Origin: Gottfriedia acidiceleris
Lineage (GTDB): Bacteria > Bacillota > Bacilli > Bacillales > Bacillaceae_G
NCBI RefSeq assembly: GCF_004138285.1
Contig: NZ_SCFN01000004.1
Coordinates: 1 to 64,000 of the forward strand
Direction: 5' to 3'
Length of the DNA: 64,000 nt
Shown here: positions 7,038 through 17,059 of the stretch, piece after piece
Layout: every line of letters begins with the position of its first letter
How positions within the stretch are numbered: position 1 is the first letter of the stretch
Notes under the pieces: generated by a model
Databases searched by the model: none
The model's input: the letters and a program-made list of their open reading frames with translations, nothing else
Told to the model about the DNA's origin: nothing
Translations under genes and position numbers: made by a program

Positions 7038-9152
7038 CTAGTTTTGCTCAGCTTTTTCTTTTTGTTCTTTTAATACAGCTTTGCGCGATAGGTTTACTCG
7101 TCCTTGCTTGTCGATTTCAGTTACTTTTACTAGGATTTCGTCTCCAAGTGAAACTACGTCTTCAACTTTTGCAATGCGTTCTTCTGCAAGTTCAGAAATA
7201 TGGACTAATCCATCTTTACCTGCAAAGATTTCAACGAATGCGCCGAATTTTTCAATTCGTTTTACTTTACCCATGTATAATTGACCTACTTCTACTTCAC
7301 GAACAAGGTCTTCAATAATTTGTTTTGCACGTTCATTCATAGGTTGGTCTACAGATGAAATAAATACTGTTCCATCTTGTTCAATGTCAATTTTCACGCC
7401 AGTTTCTTCAATAATTTTATTGATTTGTTTTCCACCTGGTCCAATAACATCTTTAATTTTATCTGGATTAATTGTCATCATTAAGATTTTTGGAGCAAAC
7501 TCAGATAATGCTGTTCTTGGTTCGCTTATTGTAGCAAGCATAGAATCAAGAATTTGCATACGACCAATTTTTGCTTGTTCTAATGCTTCTTTTAAAATTT
7601 GTTCTGATAAACCTTCAATTTTAATGTCCATTTGAAGTGCAGTTACACCTTTAGCTGTTCCTGCTACTTTAAAGTCCATATCTCCTAAATGATCTTCCAT
7701 ACCTTGAATGTCTGTAAGAACTGAATAATGTTCACCAGATTTAATTAATCCCATAGCAATACCAGCAACTGGTGCTTTAATTGGTACACCAGCATCCATC
7801 ATTGCTAGGGTACTTGCACAAATACTTGCTTGTGAAGTTGAACCATTTGATTCAAGTACTTCTGATACAAGACGGATTGTGTATGGGAAATCTTTTTGAT
7901 CTGGAATACTTGGCTCAAGTGCTCTTTCACCTAATGCTCCATGTCCAATTTCACGGCGACCTGGTCCACGAATTGGTCCTGTTTCACCAACACTAAATTG
8001 TGGGAAATTATAATGGTGCATAAAACGTTTTGATTCTTCTATACCTAAACCATCAAGAATTTGCACGTCACCTAGTGCACCTAGTGTACAAATGCTTAAC
8101 GCTTGAGTTTGTCCACGAGTGAATAATCCAGAACCATGTGTACGTGGTAGTAAACCTACTTGTGATGATAATGGACGGATTTCATCTAATTTTCTTCCAT
8201 CAGGACGAACTTTTTCAACCGTGATTAAACGACGCACTTCTTCTTTTACTAGCATTGAAAGGATTTCTTTAACTTGTCCAATAATCTCTTCGTCTGCTTC
8301 ATTTTCTTCAAACTGAAGAACAACACGTTCTTTCACTTCATTGATCGCAGCTTCACGAGCATGTTTTTCATGAACTTGAATAGCTGCATTTAATTCTGTT
8401 TCACAAATTTCGCGAATTTGTTTTTCTAATTCAGCATCAAGTTCATGAAGTTGAATTTTCATTTTTTCTTTTCCAATTTGTGCTACTATCTCTTCTTGGA
8501 ATGCAATTAATTTTTTAATTTCTTCATGACCAAACATAATTGCTTCAAGCATTACTTCTTCTGGCACTTCATTAGCTCCAGCTTCAACCATGTTAATTGC
8601 ATCTTTCGTTCCAGCAACTGTTAAATGAATGTCACTGTTTTCAGCTTGCTCAACAGTTGGATTAATAATAAATTCGCCATTTATACGACCAACTACAACT
8701 CCAGCAATTGGTCCGTTAAAAGGAATGTCAGATACGCATAGAGCTAGTGAACTACCAAACATAGCAGCCATTTCTGATGAACAATCTTGATCAACGCTCA
8801 TTACCATACTGATTACTTGTACTTCATTACGGAATCCATCTGCAAATAATGGTCGAATTGGGCGGTCAATTAGTCGACTCGCTAATATTGCTTTTTCACT
8901 CGGTCTACCTTCACGTTTAATAAATCCACCAGGGATTTTACCTACTGCATATAAACGCTCTTCGTAGTTTACTGTTAATGGGAAAAAGCTAACTTTTTTA
9001 GGTTCCTTTGATGCAGTTGCTGTTGCTAATACGACTGTATCTTCGTATCTTACTAAAACTGCTCCATTTGCTTGCTTTGCTAATTGTCCTACTTCAACAG
9101 TAAGAGTTTTACCAGCAAGCTCCGTGGAAAAAACGTGCTTTTGTTGTTCCAT
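7038..9152 (-). CDS. pnp: Polynucleotide phosphorylase
   Basis: PNPase is the phosphorolytic 3'-to-5' exoribonuclease of the RNA degradation machinery. The 704-residue protein shows all domains: RNase PH-like domain 1 (about 10-140, with the [11 protein letters not shown] segment), a helical linker, catalytic RNase PH domain 2 (about 310-545, including [15 protein letters not shown]), a KH domain ([16 protein letters not shown], about 558-573) and a C-terminal S1 domain (about 620-690). The ATG at 9152 has GAGAGGGG about 12 bases upstream, a little long. It follows rpsO after a terminator, as in other Bacilli. Confidence 0.97.
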   Translation of the reverse strand: MEQQKHVFSTELAGKTLTVEVGQLAKQANGAVLVRYEDTVVLATATASKEPKKVSFFPLTVNYEERLYAVGKIPGGFIKREGRPSEKAILASRLIDRPIRPLFADGFRNEVQVISMVMSVDQDCSSEMAAMFGSSLALCVSDIPFNGPIAGVVVGRINGEFIINPTVEQAENSDIHLTVAGTKDAINMVEAGANEVPEEVMLEAIMFGHEEIKKLIAFQEEIVAQIGKEKMKIQLHELDAELEKQIREICETELNAAIQVHEKHAREAAINEVKERVVLQFEENEADEEIIGQVKEILSMLVKEEVRRLITVEKVRPDGRKLDEIRPLSSQVGLLPRTHGSGLFTRGQTQALSICTLGALGDVQILDGLGIEESKRFMHHYNFPQFSVGETGPIRGPGRREIGHGALGERALEPSIPDQKDFPYTIRLVSEVLESNGSTSQASICASTLAMMDAGVPIKAPVAGIAMGLIKSGEHYSVLTDIQGMEDHLGDMDFKVAGTAKGVTALQMDIKIEGLSEQILKEALEQAKIGRMQILDSMLATISEPRTALSEFAPKILMMTINPDKIKDVIGPGGKQINKIIEETGVKIDIEQDGTVFISSVDQPMNERAKQIIEDLVREVEVGQLYMGKVKRIEKFGAFVEIFAGKDGLVHISELAEERIAKVEDVVSLGDEILVKVTEIDKQGRVNLSRKAVLKEQKEKAEQN

Positions 9153-9331
9153 ATGGTATAAATACCCCTCTCTAATTTACAATTCAAAGTCTAAACTAAT
9201 TATGTAAAAAAATCGTATATTCTCTATTATCTCCTATGTTTAGTAAAGAAATCAACTAACGAGAAAAAGAGAATAAATATTTATAAATTTAAAATTCATT
9301 TGATCAGTAATTTTAAATCGATATGTATAAG

Positions 9332-9357
9332 AAAAAGCGGGAAGAATCCCGCTTTTT
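9332..9357 (-). terminator. rpsO terminator
   Basis: A 10-bp perfect stem AAAAAGCGGG / CCCGCTTTTT with loop AAGAAT lies 26 bases after the rpsO stop on the minus strand. It is symmetrical enough to act in both directions. Confidence 0.88.
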
Positions 9358-9383
9358 CTTAAAGTATCAAATTAATACTCGAA

Positions 9384-9653
9384 TTAACGACGTAAACCTA
9401 ATTTGTTAATTAATTCACGGTAACGAGTAATGTCTTTGTTACGTAAGTAGTTAAGTAAGTTACGACGCTTACCAACCATTTTCAATAAACCACGACGAGA
9501 GTGGTGATCTTTTTTGTGAGTACGTAAGTGCCCATTTAAAGAGTTAATGTTTTCAGTTAAAACTGCAATTTGAACTTCTGGAGAACCAGTATCGTTCGCA
9601 TGAGTTTTGTAAGTGCTGATAATTTCGTTTTTACGTTCTTGAGTTAATGCCAT
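9384..9653 (-). CDS. rpsO: 30S ribosomal protein S15
   Basis: S15 is a primary binder of the central domain of 16S rRNA. The 89-residue protein is full length and carries the family core, including [18 protein letters not shown] and [19 protein letters not shown], with a basic C terminus. AGGTGA precedes the ATG. It has its own transcription unit between ribF and pnp. Confidence 0.98.
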   Translation of the reverse strand: MALTQERKNEIISTYKTHANDTGSPEVQIAVLTENINSLNGHLRTHKKDHHSRRGLLKMVGKRRNLLNYLRNKDITRYRELINKLGLRR

Positions 9654-9760
9654 GTTTTTTCACCTCATAATAATATTGTTGAACACCTATCACCTAGCAG
9701 TCGTCGGTGAATCGATTTGCCAAGCAACGGTTTTTCAAGTACTTTAATAATATTACATTG
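9654..9760 (-). promoter_or_regulatory. Possible rpsO leader RNA
   Basis: The 5' region of rpsO contains a CACC/GGTG stem around 9690-9710 next to a CGTCGGTG-like segment. S15 commonly regulates its own mRNA through such leaders. The call rests on position and a short stem only. Confidence 0.3.
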
Positions 9761-9792
9761 TTTTAATTATAAAAGCAAGTATTCTAAATTAG

Positions 9793-10734
9793 TTATTCTC
9801 GAAAATAACTTTTTACTGTTTCACGATCTTTTTGTAATTGATCGATTAACTCATTTATACCATTAAACTTCTTTTCATCACGTATTCTAGCATACCAAAA
9901 AATTTCAACTTCTTTTCCGTATATATCTTCATTAAATTCAAAAATATTTACTTCAATTGTTTGTTTTTGGAACTCATGATAGAAAGTTGGTTTGTATCCA
10001 ATATTACACATACCTTCATATAATTCACCGTTAACAATACATTTTACAGCATAAACACCTACTGAAGGTAATGCATACGGAATGGAAACAGAAATATTAG
10101 CTGTCGGAAATCCAATTGTTCGACCACGTTTGTCACCATCTACAACGATACCTTTAATTTGATACTGTCTGCCAAGTAAGTGGGTAGCTTCTTCCATTTC
10201 ACCAGCTTTTATCGCTTGTCTAATTCGTGTTGAGCTTACCTTCTCATCGTCTAAAACGAATTTTGAAATTGTTGATTGAGTAAATTCACCTCTAGAATGA
10301 AATGGTAAGGACTCCATATTCCCTTTACCATATTTTCCAAATGAAAAATCAAATCCAGCAACAACATGTTTTGCATTTAATGAAATAATGTATTGATCAA
10401 CAAATTCTTGTGGTAGTAGGGAAGCAAATTCCTCTGAAAATTCAACAACAAATAATTGGTCTACACAAAGTTTCTCCATCCACTTCACTTTTAGCTCCAA
10501 AGGTGTCAAATAAGAAATCGCATCATCACGATTTCCGAGAATTGCAGATGGATGTGGATCGAATGTCATCACTGATAATAATAATCCTTTTTCATCCGCA
10601 ATTTCTTTGGCAGTTTTTATGACTTGTTGATGACCTTTATGTACTCCATCAAAAAAGCCAAGTGCTAAGACCGTTTCTTTACAATCTTCTTTTTTTATTG
10701 AATGAGGATGGGTGATTTTTATTATTTTTGTCAT
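9793..10734 (-). CDS. ribF: Bifunctional riboflavin kinase / FAD synthetase
   Basis: RibF (RibC in B. subtilis) converts riboflavin to FMN and FAD. At 313 residues from the ATG at 10734 it is standard length. AGGTGA lies five to six bases before this ATG; a longer frame begins upstream but lacks a site and has no family similarity. The N-terminal nucleotidyltransferase domain has ALGFFDGVHKGHQ (about 26-38) with the HxGH-type motif. The C-terminal flavokinase domain shows GDKRGRTIGFPTANI (about 190-205). It ends the rbfA-truB-ribF group, 72 bases after truB. Confidence 0.96.
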   Translation of the reverse strand: MTKIIKITHPHSIKKEDCKETVLALGFFDGVHKGHQQVIKTAKEIADEKGLLLSVMTFDPHPSAILGNRDDAISYLTPLELKVKWMEKLCVDQLFVVEFSEEFASLLPQEFVDQYIISLNAKHVVAGFDFSFGKYGKGNMESLPFHSRGEFTQSTISKFVLDDEKVSSTRIRQAIKAGEMEEATHLLGRQYQIKGIVVDGDKRGRTIGFPTANISVSIPYALPSVGVYAVKCIVNGELYEGMCNIGYKPTFYHEFQKQTIEVNIFEFNEDIYGKEVEIFWYARIRDEKKFNGINELIDQLQKDRETVKSYFRE

Positions 10735-10806
10735 ATTTATCACCTTTTCTATAATCAAGTCTCTTTTCCCATTATAGAACAATGAATAAAATTTATATAG
10801 TTTTTT

Positions 10807-11718
10807 CTATTGGTTATGAAATACTCTTGTCGGTTTAATTACATTATTATTTTTAGGATTTGGGGTGTACATTGCAATAATTCTATTATTTTCGTTGTAA
10901 ACTGCAATATATTCTCCTTCTTTACAGTTCATCGTATTCGGAAAAAATCCACCATTAAATACTCTAACCTCTTCATTTGCATTCACATTTAGACGTGGAT
11001 ACTCATTAAGAGCTTGCTCCATCGATAACATTACATGATCTAAAGTAAAACCATTAGCATTTTCTTCTAATTCAGCAAATGTAATGCAATCATCAATCGT
11101 AAATGCGCCTGCTTTTGTTCTAGTTAAATAAGACATATGAGCAGGGAACCCTAAAAGCTCACCAATTTGAACAGCTAAAGTTCTAATATATGTACCTTTA
11201 CTACAGAAAACTTCAAATTTAAAAGAAATTGTATCACCTTCGAATACTTCTCGATCATCAAGTAAAATTATTTCAAATATTGTAACCGTTCTAGTTGGAC
11301 GTTCTACTTCGATTCCAGCCCTAGCGTATTCATATAGCTTTTTGCCATTTACTTTTACAGCAGAGTACATAGGAGGAGTTTGACTAATCTCTCCTGTTAA
11401 TTGATTTAATACATTTAAAATTTCTTCACGAGTAATAACTCGATCAACCTTCTTTTGATCAATAATTTCACCATGAGCATCCTCAGTTGTTGTAGAAAAC
11501 CCTAAAGTAATTTCACCAATATATTTCTTCCGATCATCGGTTAAATACGGTATTAGCTTTGTAGCTTCACCTACACATATCGGTAAGACACCCGTTACTT
11601 CTGGATCAAGGGTTCCTGTATGACCGACTTTTTTTGTCTTTAAAATCTTTCTAATTTTAAAGACACAATCATGAGAGGTAAGACCCGCTGGTTTATTCAG
11701 TGCAATTACACCATTCAT
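10807..11718 (-). CDS. truB: tRNA pseudouridine-55 synthase
   Basis: TruB makes the universally conserved pseudouridine of the T-loop. The 303-residue protein has the catalytic Asp38 in GHTGTLDPEVTGVLP, motif I (LNKPAGLTSHD), and the thumb region with KKYIGEITLG. The C-terminal segment corresponds to a PUA-like domain. AGGTGATAAG precedes the ATG. Its position between rbfA and ribF is the canonical one. Confidence 0.97.
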   Translation of the reverse strand: MNGVIALNKPAGLTSHDCVFKIRKILKTKKVGHTGTLDPEVTGVLPICVGEATKLIPYLTDDRKKYIGEITLGFSTTTEDAHGEIIDQKKVDRVITREEILNVLNQLTGEISQTPPMYSAVKVNGKKLYEYARAGIEVERPTRTVTIFEIILLDDREVFEGDTISFKFEVFCSKGTYIRTLAVQIGELLGFPAHMSYLTRTKAGAFTIDDCITFAELEENANGFTLDHVMLSMEQALNEYPRLNVNANEEVRVFNGGFFPNTMNCKEGEYIAVYNENNRIIAMYTPNPKNNNVIKPTRVFHNQ

Positions 11719-11790
11719 CTTATCACCTATTGTTTATTTTTTAGCATGATGAAAAATGGATAGACGAATCACTCGCCTATCCATTCATTA

Positions 11791-12138
11791 TCAGTTATTC
11801 TCTTTATTAATTTGAGTTAGCAATGTCTCAATTCGATTACCATAATCGACTGATTCATCAAATTCAAAAATTAATTCTGGCGTCTTACGTAAACGAATAC
11901 GCTGACCAATTTCAGAACGAATAAATCCTTTTGCTTTCGCTAATCCAATTAATGTATTTTGACGTTGTTCATCGTCACCTAATACTGAAATATAGACTTT
12001 AGCTTGTTGAAGGTCACCAGTTACTTGAACATCAGTAACGGTTACGAAGCCGATTCTTGGATCTTTAATTTTTCTACCGATAATCTCACCAAGTTCTTTC
12101 TTCATTTGTTCCCCAACACGATGTGCTCTTACTTTCAT
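11791..12138 (-). CDS. rbfA: Ribosome-binding factor A
   Basis: RbfA is a KH-fold 30S maturation factor acting on the 16S rRNA 5' region. The 115-residue protein shows the family start ([17 protein letters not shown]), the [17 protein letters not shown] segment and the C-terminal [17 protein letters not shown] motif. AGGTGA precedes the ATG. In B. subtilis a small gene, ylxP, lies between infB and rbfA; here it is absent and 284 non-coding bases take its place. Confidence 0.97.
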   Translation of the reverse strand: MKVRAHRVGEQMKKELGEIIGRKIKDPRIGFVTVTDVQVTGDLQQAKVYISVLGDDEQRQNTLIGLAKAKGFIRSEIGQRIRLRKTPELIFEFDESVDYGNRIETLLTQINKENN

Positions 12139-12180
12139 ACTTTCACCTCAATCTTACAAAGCAAAACAATTCGTGCTTTC

Positions 12181-12205
12181 ATACAATTAGTTTAACTAAT
12201 TGTAT
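12181..12205. promoter_or_regulatory. 25-bp perfect palindrome upstream of rbfA
   Basis: Arms ATACAATTAGTT and AACTAATTGTAT flank a single central T, about 43 bases before the rbfA start. It could be an operator or an mRNA hairpin. The half-site ATACAATT recurs in the palindrome over the topA promoter, with different spacing. Confidence 0.4.
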
Positions 12206-12308
12206 AAATTATTATTTATTATGCTGAACTTATTCATTTGTGATAAGTCCATTATTTATTTCCAGTTCTAAATCATCTTCTAAAAGAAGATAATATGATG
12301 TCTAGTTC

Positions 12309-12412
12309 CAAAAGCTAGCTCTTCGGTAATATCCCAACTACTTTCGAAGTGGACAAACCACCACTTCTTCAAGTAGTCGGAGATATTCCCTTCAGAGCTG
12401 GGCAAGCTTTTT
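12309..12412. repeat. Long imperfect hairpin between infB and rbfA
   Basis: About 104 bases fold into a long interrupted stem: AGCTCT with AGAGCT, GGTAATATCCC with GAGATATTCCC, ACTACTT with AAGTAGT, and GAAGTGG with CCACTTC around an 8-nt loop (12353-12360). It begins 11 bases after the infB stop. There is no T-run, so it is more likely an RNA processing or stability structure or a small mobile repeat than a terminator. Confidence 0.65.
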
Positions 12413-12422
12413 CCACATTTCG

Positions 12423-14603
12423 TTATTTACGTTTAATTTCTTCCATTACGTAAGCTTCGATTACGTCGCCTTCTTTAATATCATTGTATTTCTCGATCGT
12501 GATCCCACATTCGTAGTTTGTCGCTACTTCTTTAACGTCATCTTTGAAACGTTTTAATGTGTCTAATTGACCTTCGAATACAACGATACCATCACGAATT
12601 AAACGAACACCGCTGTCACGAGTGATTTTTCCATCAGTTACATAACATCCAGCAATTGTACCAACTTTTGATACTTTGAATACTTGACGAACTTCTGCTT
12701 GACCGATTACTTTCTCTTCAAACTCTGGGTCTAACATACCTTTCATCGCAGATTCAATTTCTTCAATTGCTTTGTAAATAATACGGTGTAATCGAATATC
12801 TACATTTTCTAAATCTGCAGTACGTTTTGCATTTACATCAGGTCGTACGTTGAAACCAATAATAATCGCATTAGATGCAGAAGCTAAAATTACATCAGAC
12901 TCAGTAATTGCACCAGCGCCTGTGTGGATGATTTTAACTTTTACGCCTTCTACTTCAATTTTTTGTAATGAAGCAGCCATCGCTTCAACAGAACCTTGAA
13001 CGTCTGCTTTTACAATTAGGTTAATTTCTTTTACATTACCTTCTTGAATTTGAGCAAATAAATCTTCAAGAGATAATTTTGAGCTTTCATTACGTTGTTG
13101 AAGAACTGCTTTTGAAGCACGTGCTTCTCCAACTTGACGTGCGCGTTTTTCATCAGCAAATACCATAAAACGGTCACCAGCTTGAGGCACTTCATTTAAA
13201 CCAGTAATTTCAACTGGAGTAGATGGGCCAACCTCTTTAATTCGACGACCTAAGTCATTTACCATTGCACGTACACGACCAAATGAAGTACCAACTACAA
13301 TTGGATCTCCAACTTTTAATGTACCATTTTGAACTAATAAAGTTGCAACTGCACCTTTACCTTTATCTAATTCAGCTTCAATTACAGTACCAAGTGCTTT
13401 ACGTGTAGGGTTAGCTTTATATTCTTCTACTTCACTAACTAAAAGAATCATTTCAAGTAACTGATCAACACCGTTACCGTTTAATGCTGAAATAGGAACA
13501 AAGATTGTGTCTCCACCCCATGCTTCTGATACAATACCGTGTTCAGTTAATTCCTGCATTACACGATCTGGGTTTGCAGATTCTTTATCCATTTTATTCA
13601 CAGCAATAATAATAGGTACTTCTGCTGCTTTTGCGTGATTGATTGCTTCTACTGTTTGAGGCATAACACCGTCATCAGCTGCTACAACGATAATTGTAAT
13701 ATCAGTAACTTGTGCTCCTCGTGCACGCATTGTAGTAAATGCTGCGTGACCAGGCGTATCTAAGAACGTAATTTTCTTTCCTTCGATTTCTACTTGGTAA
13801 GCACCGATATGTTGTGTAATTCCACCTGCTTCTCCAGCAGTAACCTTTGATTTACGAATATAGTCAAGTAAAGTAGTTTTACCATGGTCAACGTGACCCA
13901 TAATCGTTACAACTGGTGGACGTTCTTGTAGACTAGCTTCATCATCAGCTTCATCAATAAAGCCTTCGAAATCTGTTTCATCAACAATAACTTCCTCTTC
14001 AACTTCAACTCCGTAGTCACTTGCTAATAATTCGATAGTGTCTTTATCAAGGTCTTGGTTGATTGTCGCCATAATGCCTAACATAAATAATTTTTTAATT
14101 AATTCTGATGGTTCTTTACCTAATTTTTTTGCAAGCTCAGATACTTTTAATGAGCCTGAGAATATTATTTTATTTGAGGTGTTCTCGGTTGAGTTATTTT
14201 TATGATTCATATTTTGGTTGCCTTTCTTTATCCCTGTCGTTTGTCGATCTTCAATTTGACTGCTTTGCTTTTGGCTATCAGTCTTTTTCTTTTTATTACT
14301 GTTCTTTTTTGATTTTACTTTCGTATCTTCTAATTGATAATCTACTTCGTCATCAAGTTCTTCACTAGCTTCTACATTAAATGCAGGAATTACCTTAAAA
14401 GAAGATTTAGAGACAGCTTTTTGGGGTTGTTTTATCTCTACAGACTTTGGTTGAAAACTCTTATTTAATTTTTCAACAATATCCTCTGCAATTGTGGCCA
14501 TATGATTCTTTACTTCGATTTTTAAATCCTTGAGTCTTTCAATAATTTCCTTACTTGAAACATTTTGCTTTTTAGCATACTCATAAATTCTAATTTTCGT
14601 CAT
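12423..14603 (-). CDS. infB: Translation initiation factor IF-2
   Basis: IF-2 is the GTPase that brings initiator tRNA to the 30S subunit and promotes subunit joining. At 726 residues it has the short Bacillus-type N-terminal region: an IF2_N helix, a Lys/Ser-rich linker (about 90-145), then a second IF2_N unit. The G domain follows with G1 GHVDHGKTT (about 235), G3 DTPGHAAF and G4 NKMD, and then domains II-IV. GGGGGTGA precedes the ATG. It is the last gene of the rimP-nusA-rnpM-rplGA-infB operon, 23 bases after rplGA. Confidence 0.98.
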   Translation of the reverse strand: MTKIRIYEYAKKQNVSSKEIIERLKDLKIEVKNHMATIAEDIVEKLNKSFQPKSVEIKQPQKAVSKSSFKVIPAFNVEASEELDDEVDYQLEDTKVKSKKNSNKKKKTDSQKQSSQIEDRQTTGIKKGNQNMNHKNNSTENTSNKIIFSGSLKVSELAKKLGKEPSELIKKLFMLGIMATINQDLDKDTIELLASDYGVEVEEEVIVDETDFEGFIDEADDEASLQERPPVVTIMGHVDHGKTTLLDYIRKSKVTAGEAGGITQHIGAYQVEIEGKKITFLDTPGHAAFTTMRARGAQVTDITIIVVAADDGVMPQTVEAINHAKAAEVPIIIAVNKMDKESANPDRVMQELTEHGIVSEAWGGDTIFVPISALNGNGVDQLLEMILLVSEVEEYKANPTRKALGTVIEAELDKGKGAVATLLVQNGTLKVGDPIVVGTSFGRVRAMVNDLGRRIKEVGPSTPVEITGLNEVPQAGDRFMVFADEKRARQVGEARASKAVLQQRNESSKLSLEDLFAQIQEGNVKEINLIVKADVQGSVEAMAASLQKIEVEGVKVKIIHTGAGAITESDVILASASNAIIIGFNVRPDVNAKRTADLENVDIRLHRIIYKAIEEIESAMKGMLDPEFEEKVIGQAEVRQVFKVSKVGTIAGCYVTDGKITRDSGVRLIRDGIVVFEGQLDTLKRFKDDVKEVATNYECGITIEKYNDIKEGDVIEAYVMEEIKRK

Positions 14604-14626
14604 ACGTTCACCCCCAGATTAGTCCA

Positions 14627-14926
14627 TTAATTTAATAATGTCTGAAGTTTTGTTGCAAATCCTTGATCAGTAATTGCAACGACCACTCGAGCGTCTTTCC
14701 CAATAGCGTGCCCTAATTCAAAGCGATTTTCAACATAACAAAGTGGAGTATTGTAAAAAGTTGTCTTGTCTTTTATTTTCTTCGCAGTTAAATCGGAAGC
14801 ATCCTTTGACAAAATAACTAATTTTGCTCTTTTTTGTTGGACTTCTTTTACAACTAACTCTTCGCCTGAAACCACTTTACGAGCTCTAGCTGCAAGTCCT
14901 AATAAAGACAATCCTTTGTTTGTCAT
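14627..14926 (-). CDS. rplGA: L7Ae-family RNA-binding protein YlxQ (RplGA)
   Basis: This 99-residue member of the L7Ae/L30e/S12e family binds kink-turn RNA. The segment [23 protein letters not shown] near the N terminus and the central [17 protein letters not shown] are typical. Its ATG overlaps the rnpM stop (ATGA), indicating translational coupling. It sits at its usual place between rnpM and infB; its physiological RNA target is not established from sequence. Confidence 0.93.
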   Translation of the reverse strand: MTNKGLSLLGLAARARKVVSGEELVVKEVQQKRAKLVILSKDASDLTAKKIKDKTTFYNTPLCYVENRFELGHAIGKDARVVVAITDQGFATKLQTLLN

Positions 14927-15192
14927 GCTTTTTCCTTTTCAATATAGGCTAAAAGTTCTTCATATAAACTAACATCAATTTTAGCGTTTAATTGCTGTTC
15001 TAAAGTATTTTTTTGCTGCGCTTGTTTTACAACTTCAACAGATTTTGTTAAGTAAGCCCCACGACCCGATTTTTTTCCACTTGGATCAATGGATACTTCT
15101 CCTTCTTTAGAACGAACAATTCTGATTAATTCTTTTTTTGGTTTCATTTCTTGTGTTACAACACACTTACGTAAAGGAATTTTTCGATTCAT
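14923..15192 (-). CDS. rnpM: RNase P modulator RnpM (YlxR)
   Basis: YlxR-fold small RNA-binding protein of 89 residues. The conserved [22 protein letters not shown] and [13 protein letters not shown] segments are present. I place the start at the ATG at 15192, preceded by GAGGAG at 11 bases. An in-frame GTG at 15204 would sit directly on the ribosome-binding site and overlap the nusA stop. Recent work assigns the family a role in modulating RNase P; older work describes a DNA- or RNA-binding regulator. Confidence 0.93.
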   Translation of the reverse strand: MNRKIPLRKCVVTQEMKPKKELIRIVRSKEGEVSIDPSGKKSGRGAYLTKSVEVVKQAQQKNTLEQQLNAKIDVSLYEELLAYIEKEKA

Positions 15193-15200
15193 GAGTTTAC

Positions 15201-16325
15201 TCACTCCTCATTAAAGTCGTCAGCGTAAGCATCGAAATCATCATTAGATACAGATACTTCTTGCGCTGGTGATGTATAGTCAATACCAATTTTATCTGCA
15301 TCAGACTGTGATTTAATATCAATTTTCCAACCAGTTAAACGCGCAGCTAATCTAGCATTTTGACCTCTTTTTCCAATTGCAAGAGATAATTGGTGATCTG
15401 GTACTACTACTGTAGTTGCTTTTTCTTCTTCATTTACTAAAACTCTAATAACTTGAGATGGACTTAATGCATTTGCAACAAATTCAACTGGATCTGAAGA
15501 CCAACGTACAATATCAATTTTTTCACCTTTTAATTCATTAACAATTGATTGTACACGTTGACCTTTTTGACCTACACAAGCACCAACTGGATCTAAATCA
15601 GGGTTACTTGTATATACTGAAATCTTAGAACGGTCGCCTGCTTCACGTGCTACTGAACGAATTTCTACAACACCATCATAAATTTCAGGTACTTCTGTTT
15701 CAAATAAACGCTTTAATAATCCAGGGTGAGTACGTGATACAAAAATTTGTGGACCTTTTGATGTTTTTTCAACTTTTGTAACAAATACTTTAATGCGATC
15801 ATGGATTCTGTATTTCTCAGTTGGAATTTGTTCTGTTACAGGAAGTACTGCTTCAATTTTACCTAAGTTAACATAAATTGCGCGTGAATCAATACGTTGA
15901 ACTGTACCTGTCATCATATCTTCTTGGCGGTCAATATATTCTGAATAAATTACACCGCGTTCTGCTTCACGAACTCTTTGTGTTACTACTTGTTTAGCAG
16001 TAGTTGCAGCAACTCGTCCAAAGTCTTTAGGTGTTACTTCTAATTCAATAATATCTCCTACCATAAAGTTTGGATTATGTTGTTGTGCTTCTTCAACTGT
16101 AATTTCTAAGCGTGTATCAAACACATTGCTAACTACTTCTTTTCTTGCAAAAACGCGAATTGAACCGTTATGTAGGTTAAAATCAACTCGAACATTTTGT
16201 GCTTGATTAAAATTACGTTTATATGCTGAAATTAAAGCCGCTTCAATTGCTTCAATTACTACATCTTTACTAATTCCTTTTTCTCTTTCAATTATTTCTA
16301 ATGCTGTTAATAACTCCGAACTCAT
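15201..16325 (-). CDS. nusA: Transcription termination/antitermination factor NusA
   Basis: NusA binds RNA polymerase and nascent RNA and stimulates pausing and intrinsic termination. The 374-residue protein has the N-terminal polymerase-binding domain (about 1-130), an S1 domain (about 135-200, containing YSEYIDRQEDMMTGTVQRID), and two KH domains (about 205-345; the GQKGQRVQSIVNEL and GKRGQNARLAARLTGW motifs). There is no acidic repeat tail, which is normal for Bacilli. AGGGGGTAC precedes the ATG. It follows rimP by 16 bases. Confidence 0.98.
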   Translation of the reverse strand: MSSELLTALEIIEREKGISKDVVIEAIEAALISAYKRNFNQAQNVRVDFNLHNGSIRVFARKEVVSNVFDTRLEITVEEAQQHNPNFMVGDIIELEVTPKDFGRVAATTAKQVVTQRVREAERGVIYSEYIDRQEDMMTGTVQRIDSRAIYVNLGKIEAVLPVTEQIPTEKYRIHDRIKVFVTKVEKTSKGPQIFVSRTHPGLLKRLFETEVPEIYDGVVEIRSVAREAGDRSKISVYTSNPDLDPVGACVGQKGQRVQSIVNELKGEKIDIVRWSSDPVEFVANALSPSQVIRVLVNEEEKATTVVVPDHQLSLAIGKRGQNARLAARLTGWKIDIKSQSDADKIGIDYTSPAQEVSVSNDDFDAYADDFNEE

Positions 16326-16341
16326 TAAAAGTACCCCCTAC

Positions 16342-16815
16342 TTAAAAAAACGTAACAGCAAGTCTTGCACTTGCGATTTTTGGTGTTGGAATTGTAATCA
16401 TTTTTTTTCTTGTTTTAATTGTTAACTCTAATTGAACTTCCTCTGACGTGTAGGAAATTAATTTCCCTTCAAATTTCTTTTCGTCAAGGATGGGTTCGTA
16501 AGTTTTAATGAAAACTTGTTTTCCAATTGCTTTTATAAAATCTTGTTCTTTCTTTAAAGGACGCTCAGCACCTGGTGATGAAACATCTAAAAAATATAGG
16601 TTTTCAATTGGATCTTTTTCATCTAAGACTTCACTTAGTCTTTCACTTACTGCAGCACATTGCTCCAAATCAATTCCAGACTCACTATCTATAAATACTC
16701 GAAGGAACCAGTCTTTTCCTTCTTTTACGTATTCTACATCAACTAACTCTAATCCTAGTTGTTCAATTATTGGTTGTGCTAATTCTGATACAACCTCTGT
16801 GACTTTCTTACTCAA
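16342..16815 (-). CDS. rimP: Ribosome maturation factor RimP
   Basis: RimP assists 30S assembly. The 157-residue protein has the N-terminal alpha/beta domain ([20 protein letters not shown]) and the [11 protein letters not shown] motif (about 83-93), followed by a small SH3-like domain. I choose the TTG at 16815 because AAGGAGG lies seven bases upstream and the resulting N terminus (SKKVTE) matches the family. It heads the nusA operon. Confidence 0.95.
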   Translation of the reverse strand: MSKKVTEVVSELAQPIIEQLGLELVDVEYVKEGKDWFLRVFIDSESGIDLEQCAAVSERLSEVLDEKDPIENLYFLDVSSPGAERPLKKEQDFIKAIGKQVFIKTYEPILDEKKFEGKLISYTSEEVQLELTIKTRKKMITIPTPKIASARLAVTFF

Positions 16816-16850
16816 GAAGTATCCTCCTTCCAAACATTACAAGATGAAAA

Positions 16851-16872
16851 TTCCCTGCTATTTAGCAGGGAA
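16851..16872. terminator. Hairpin in the rimP leader
   Basis: A perfect 10-bp stem TTCCCTGCTA / TAGCAGGGAA with a minimal loop is followed on the minus strand by TTTT, about 35 bases before rimP. It may be a second terminator after polC or a leader attenuator of the nusA operon. Confidence 0.5.
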
Positions 16873-16968
16873 ATTATCTTTAGTATTTCCAATTTACGCA
16901 ATTATTGTAACTTAAAATTCAAGTTCCAAACTACGTAAGAGATGAATTGGGTCATAAGGGTAATAAGA

Positions 16969-16991
16969 AAGAGCAGGTTGCCCCTGCTCTT
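16969..16991 (-). terminator. polC terminator
   Basis: The stem AAGAGCAGG / CCTGCTCTT lies about 70 bases after the polC stop. The following minus-strand sequence is T-rich but broken; the plus-strand side has an A-rich tail. Confidence 0.6.
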
Positions 16992-17059
16992 CAAGAAAAA
17001 ATCCCGTGCTAAATTACATCTGTATCTACTATACCATATTTCCCAAGTTTTGCAAACTG

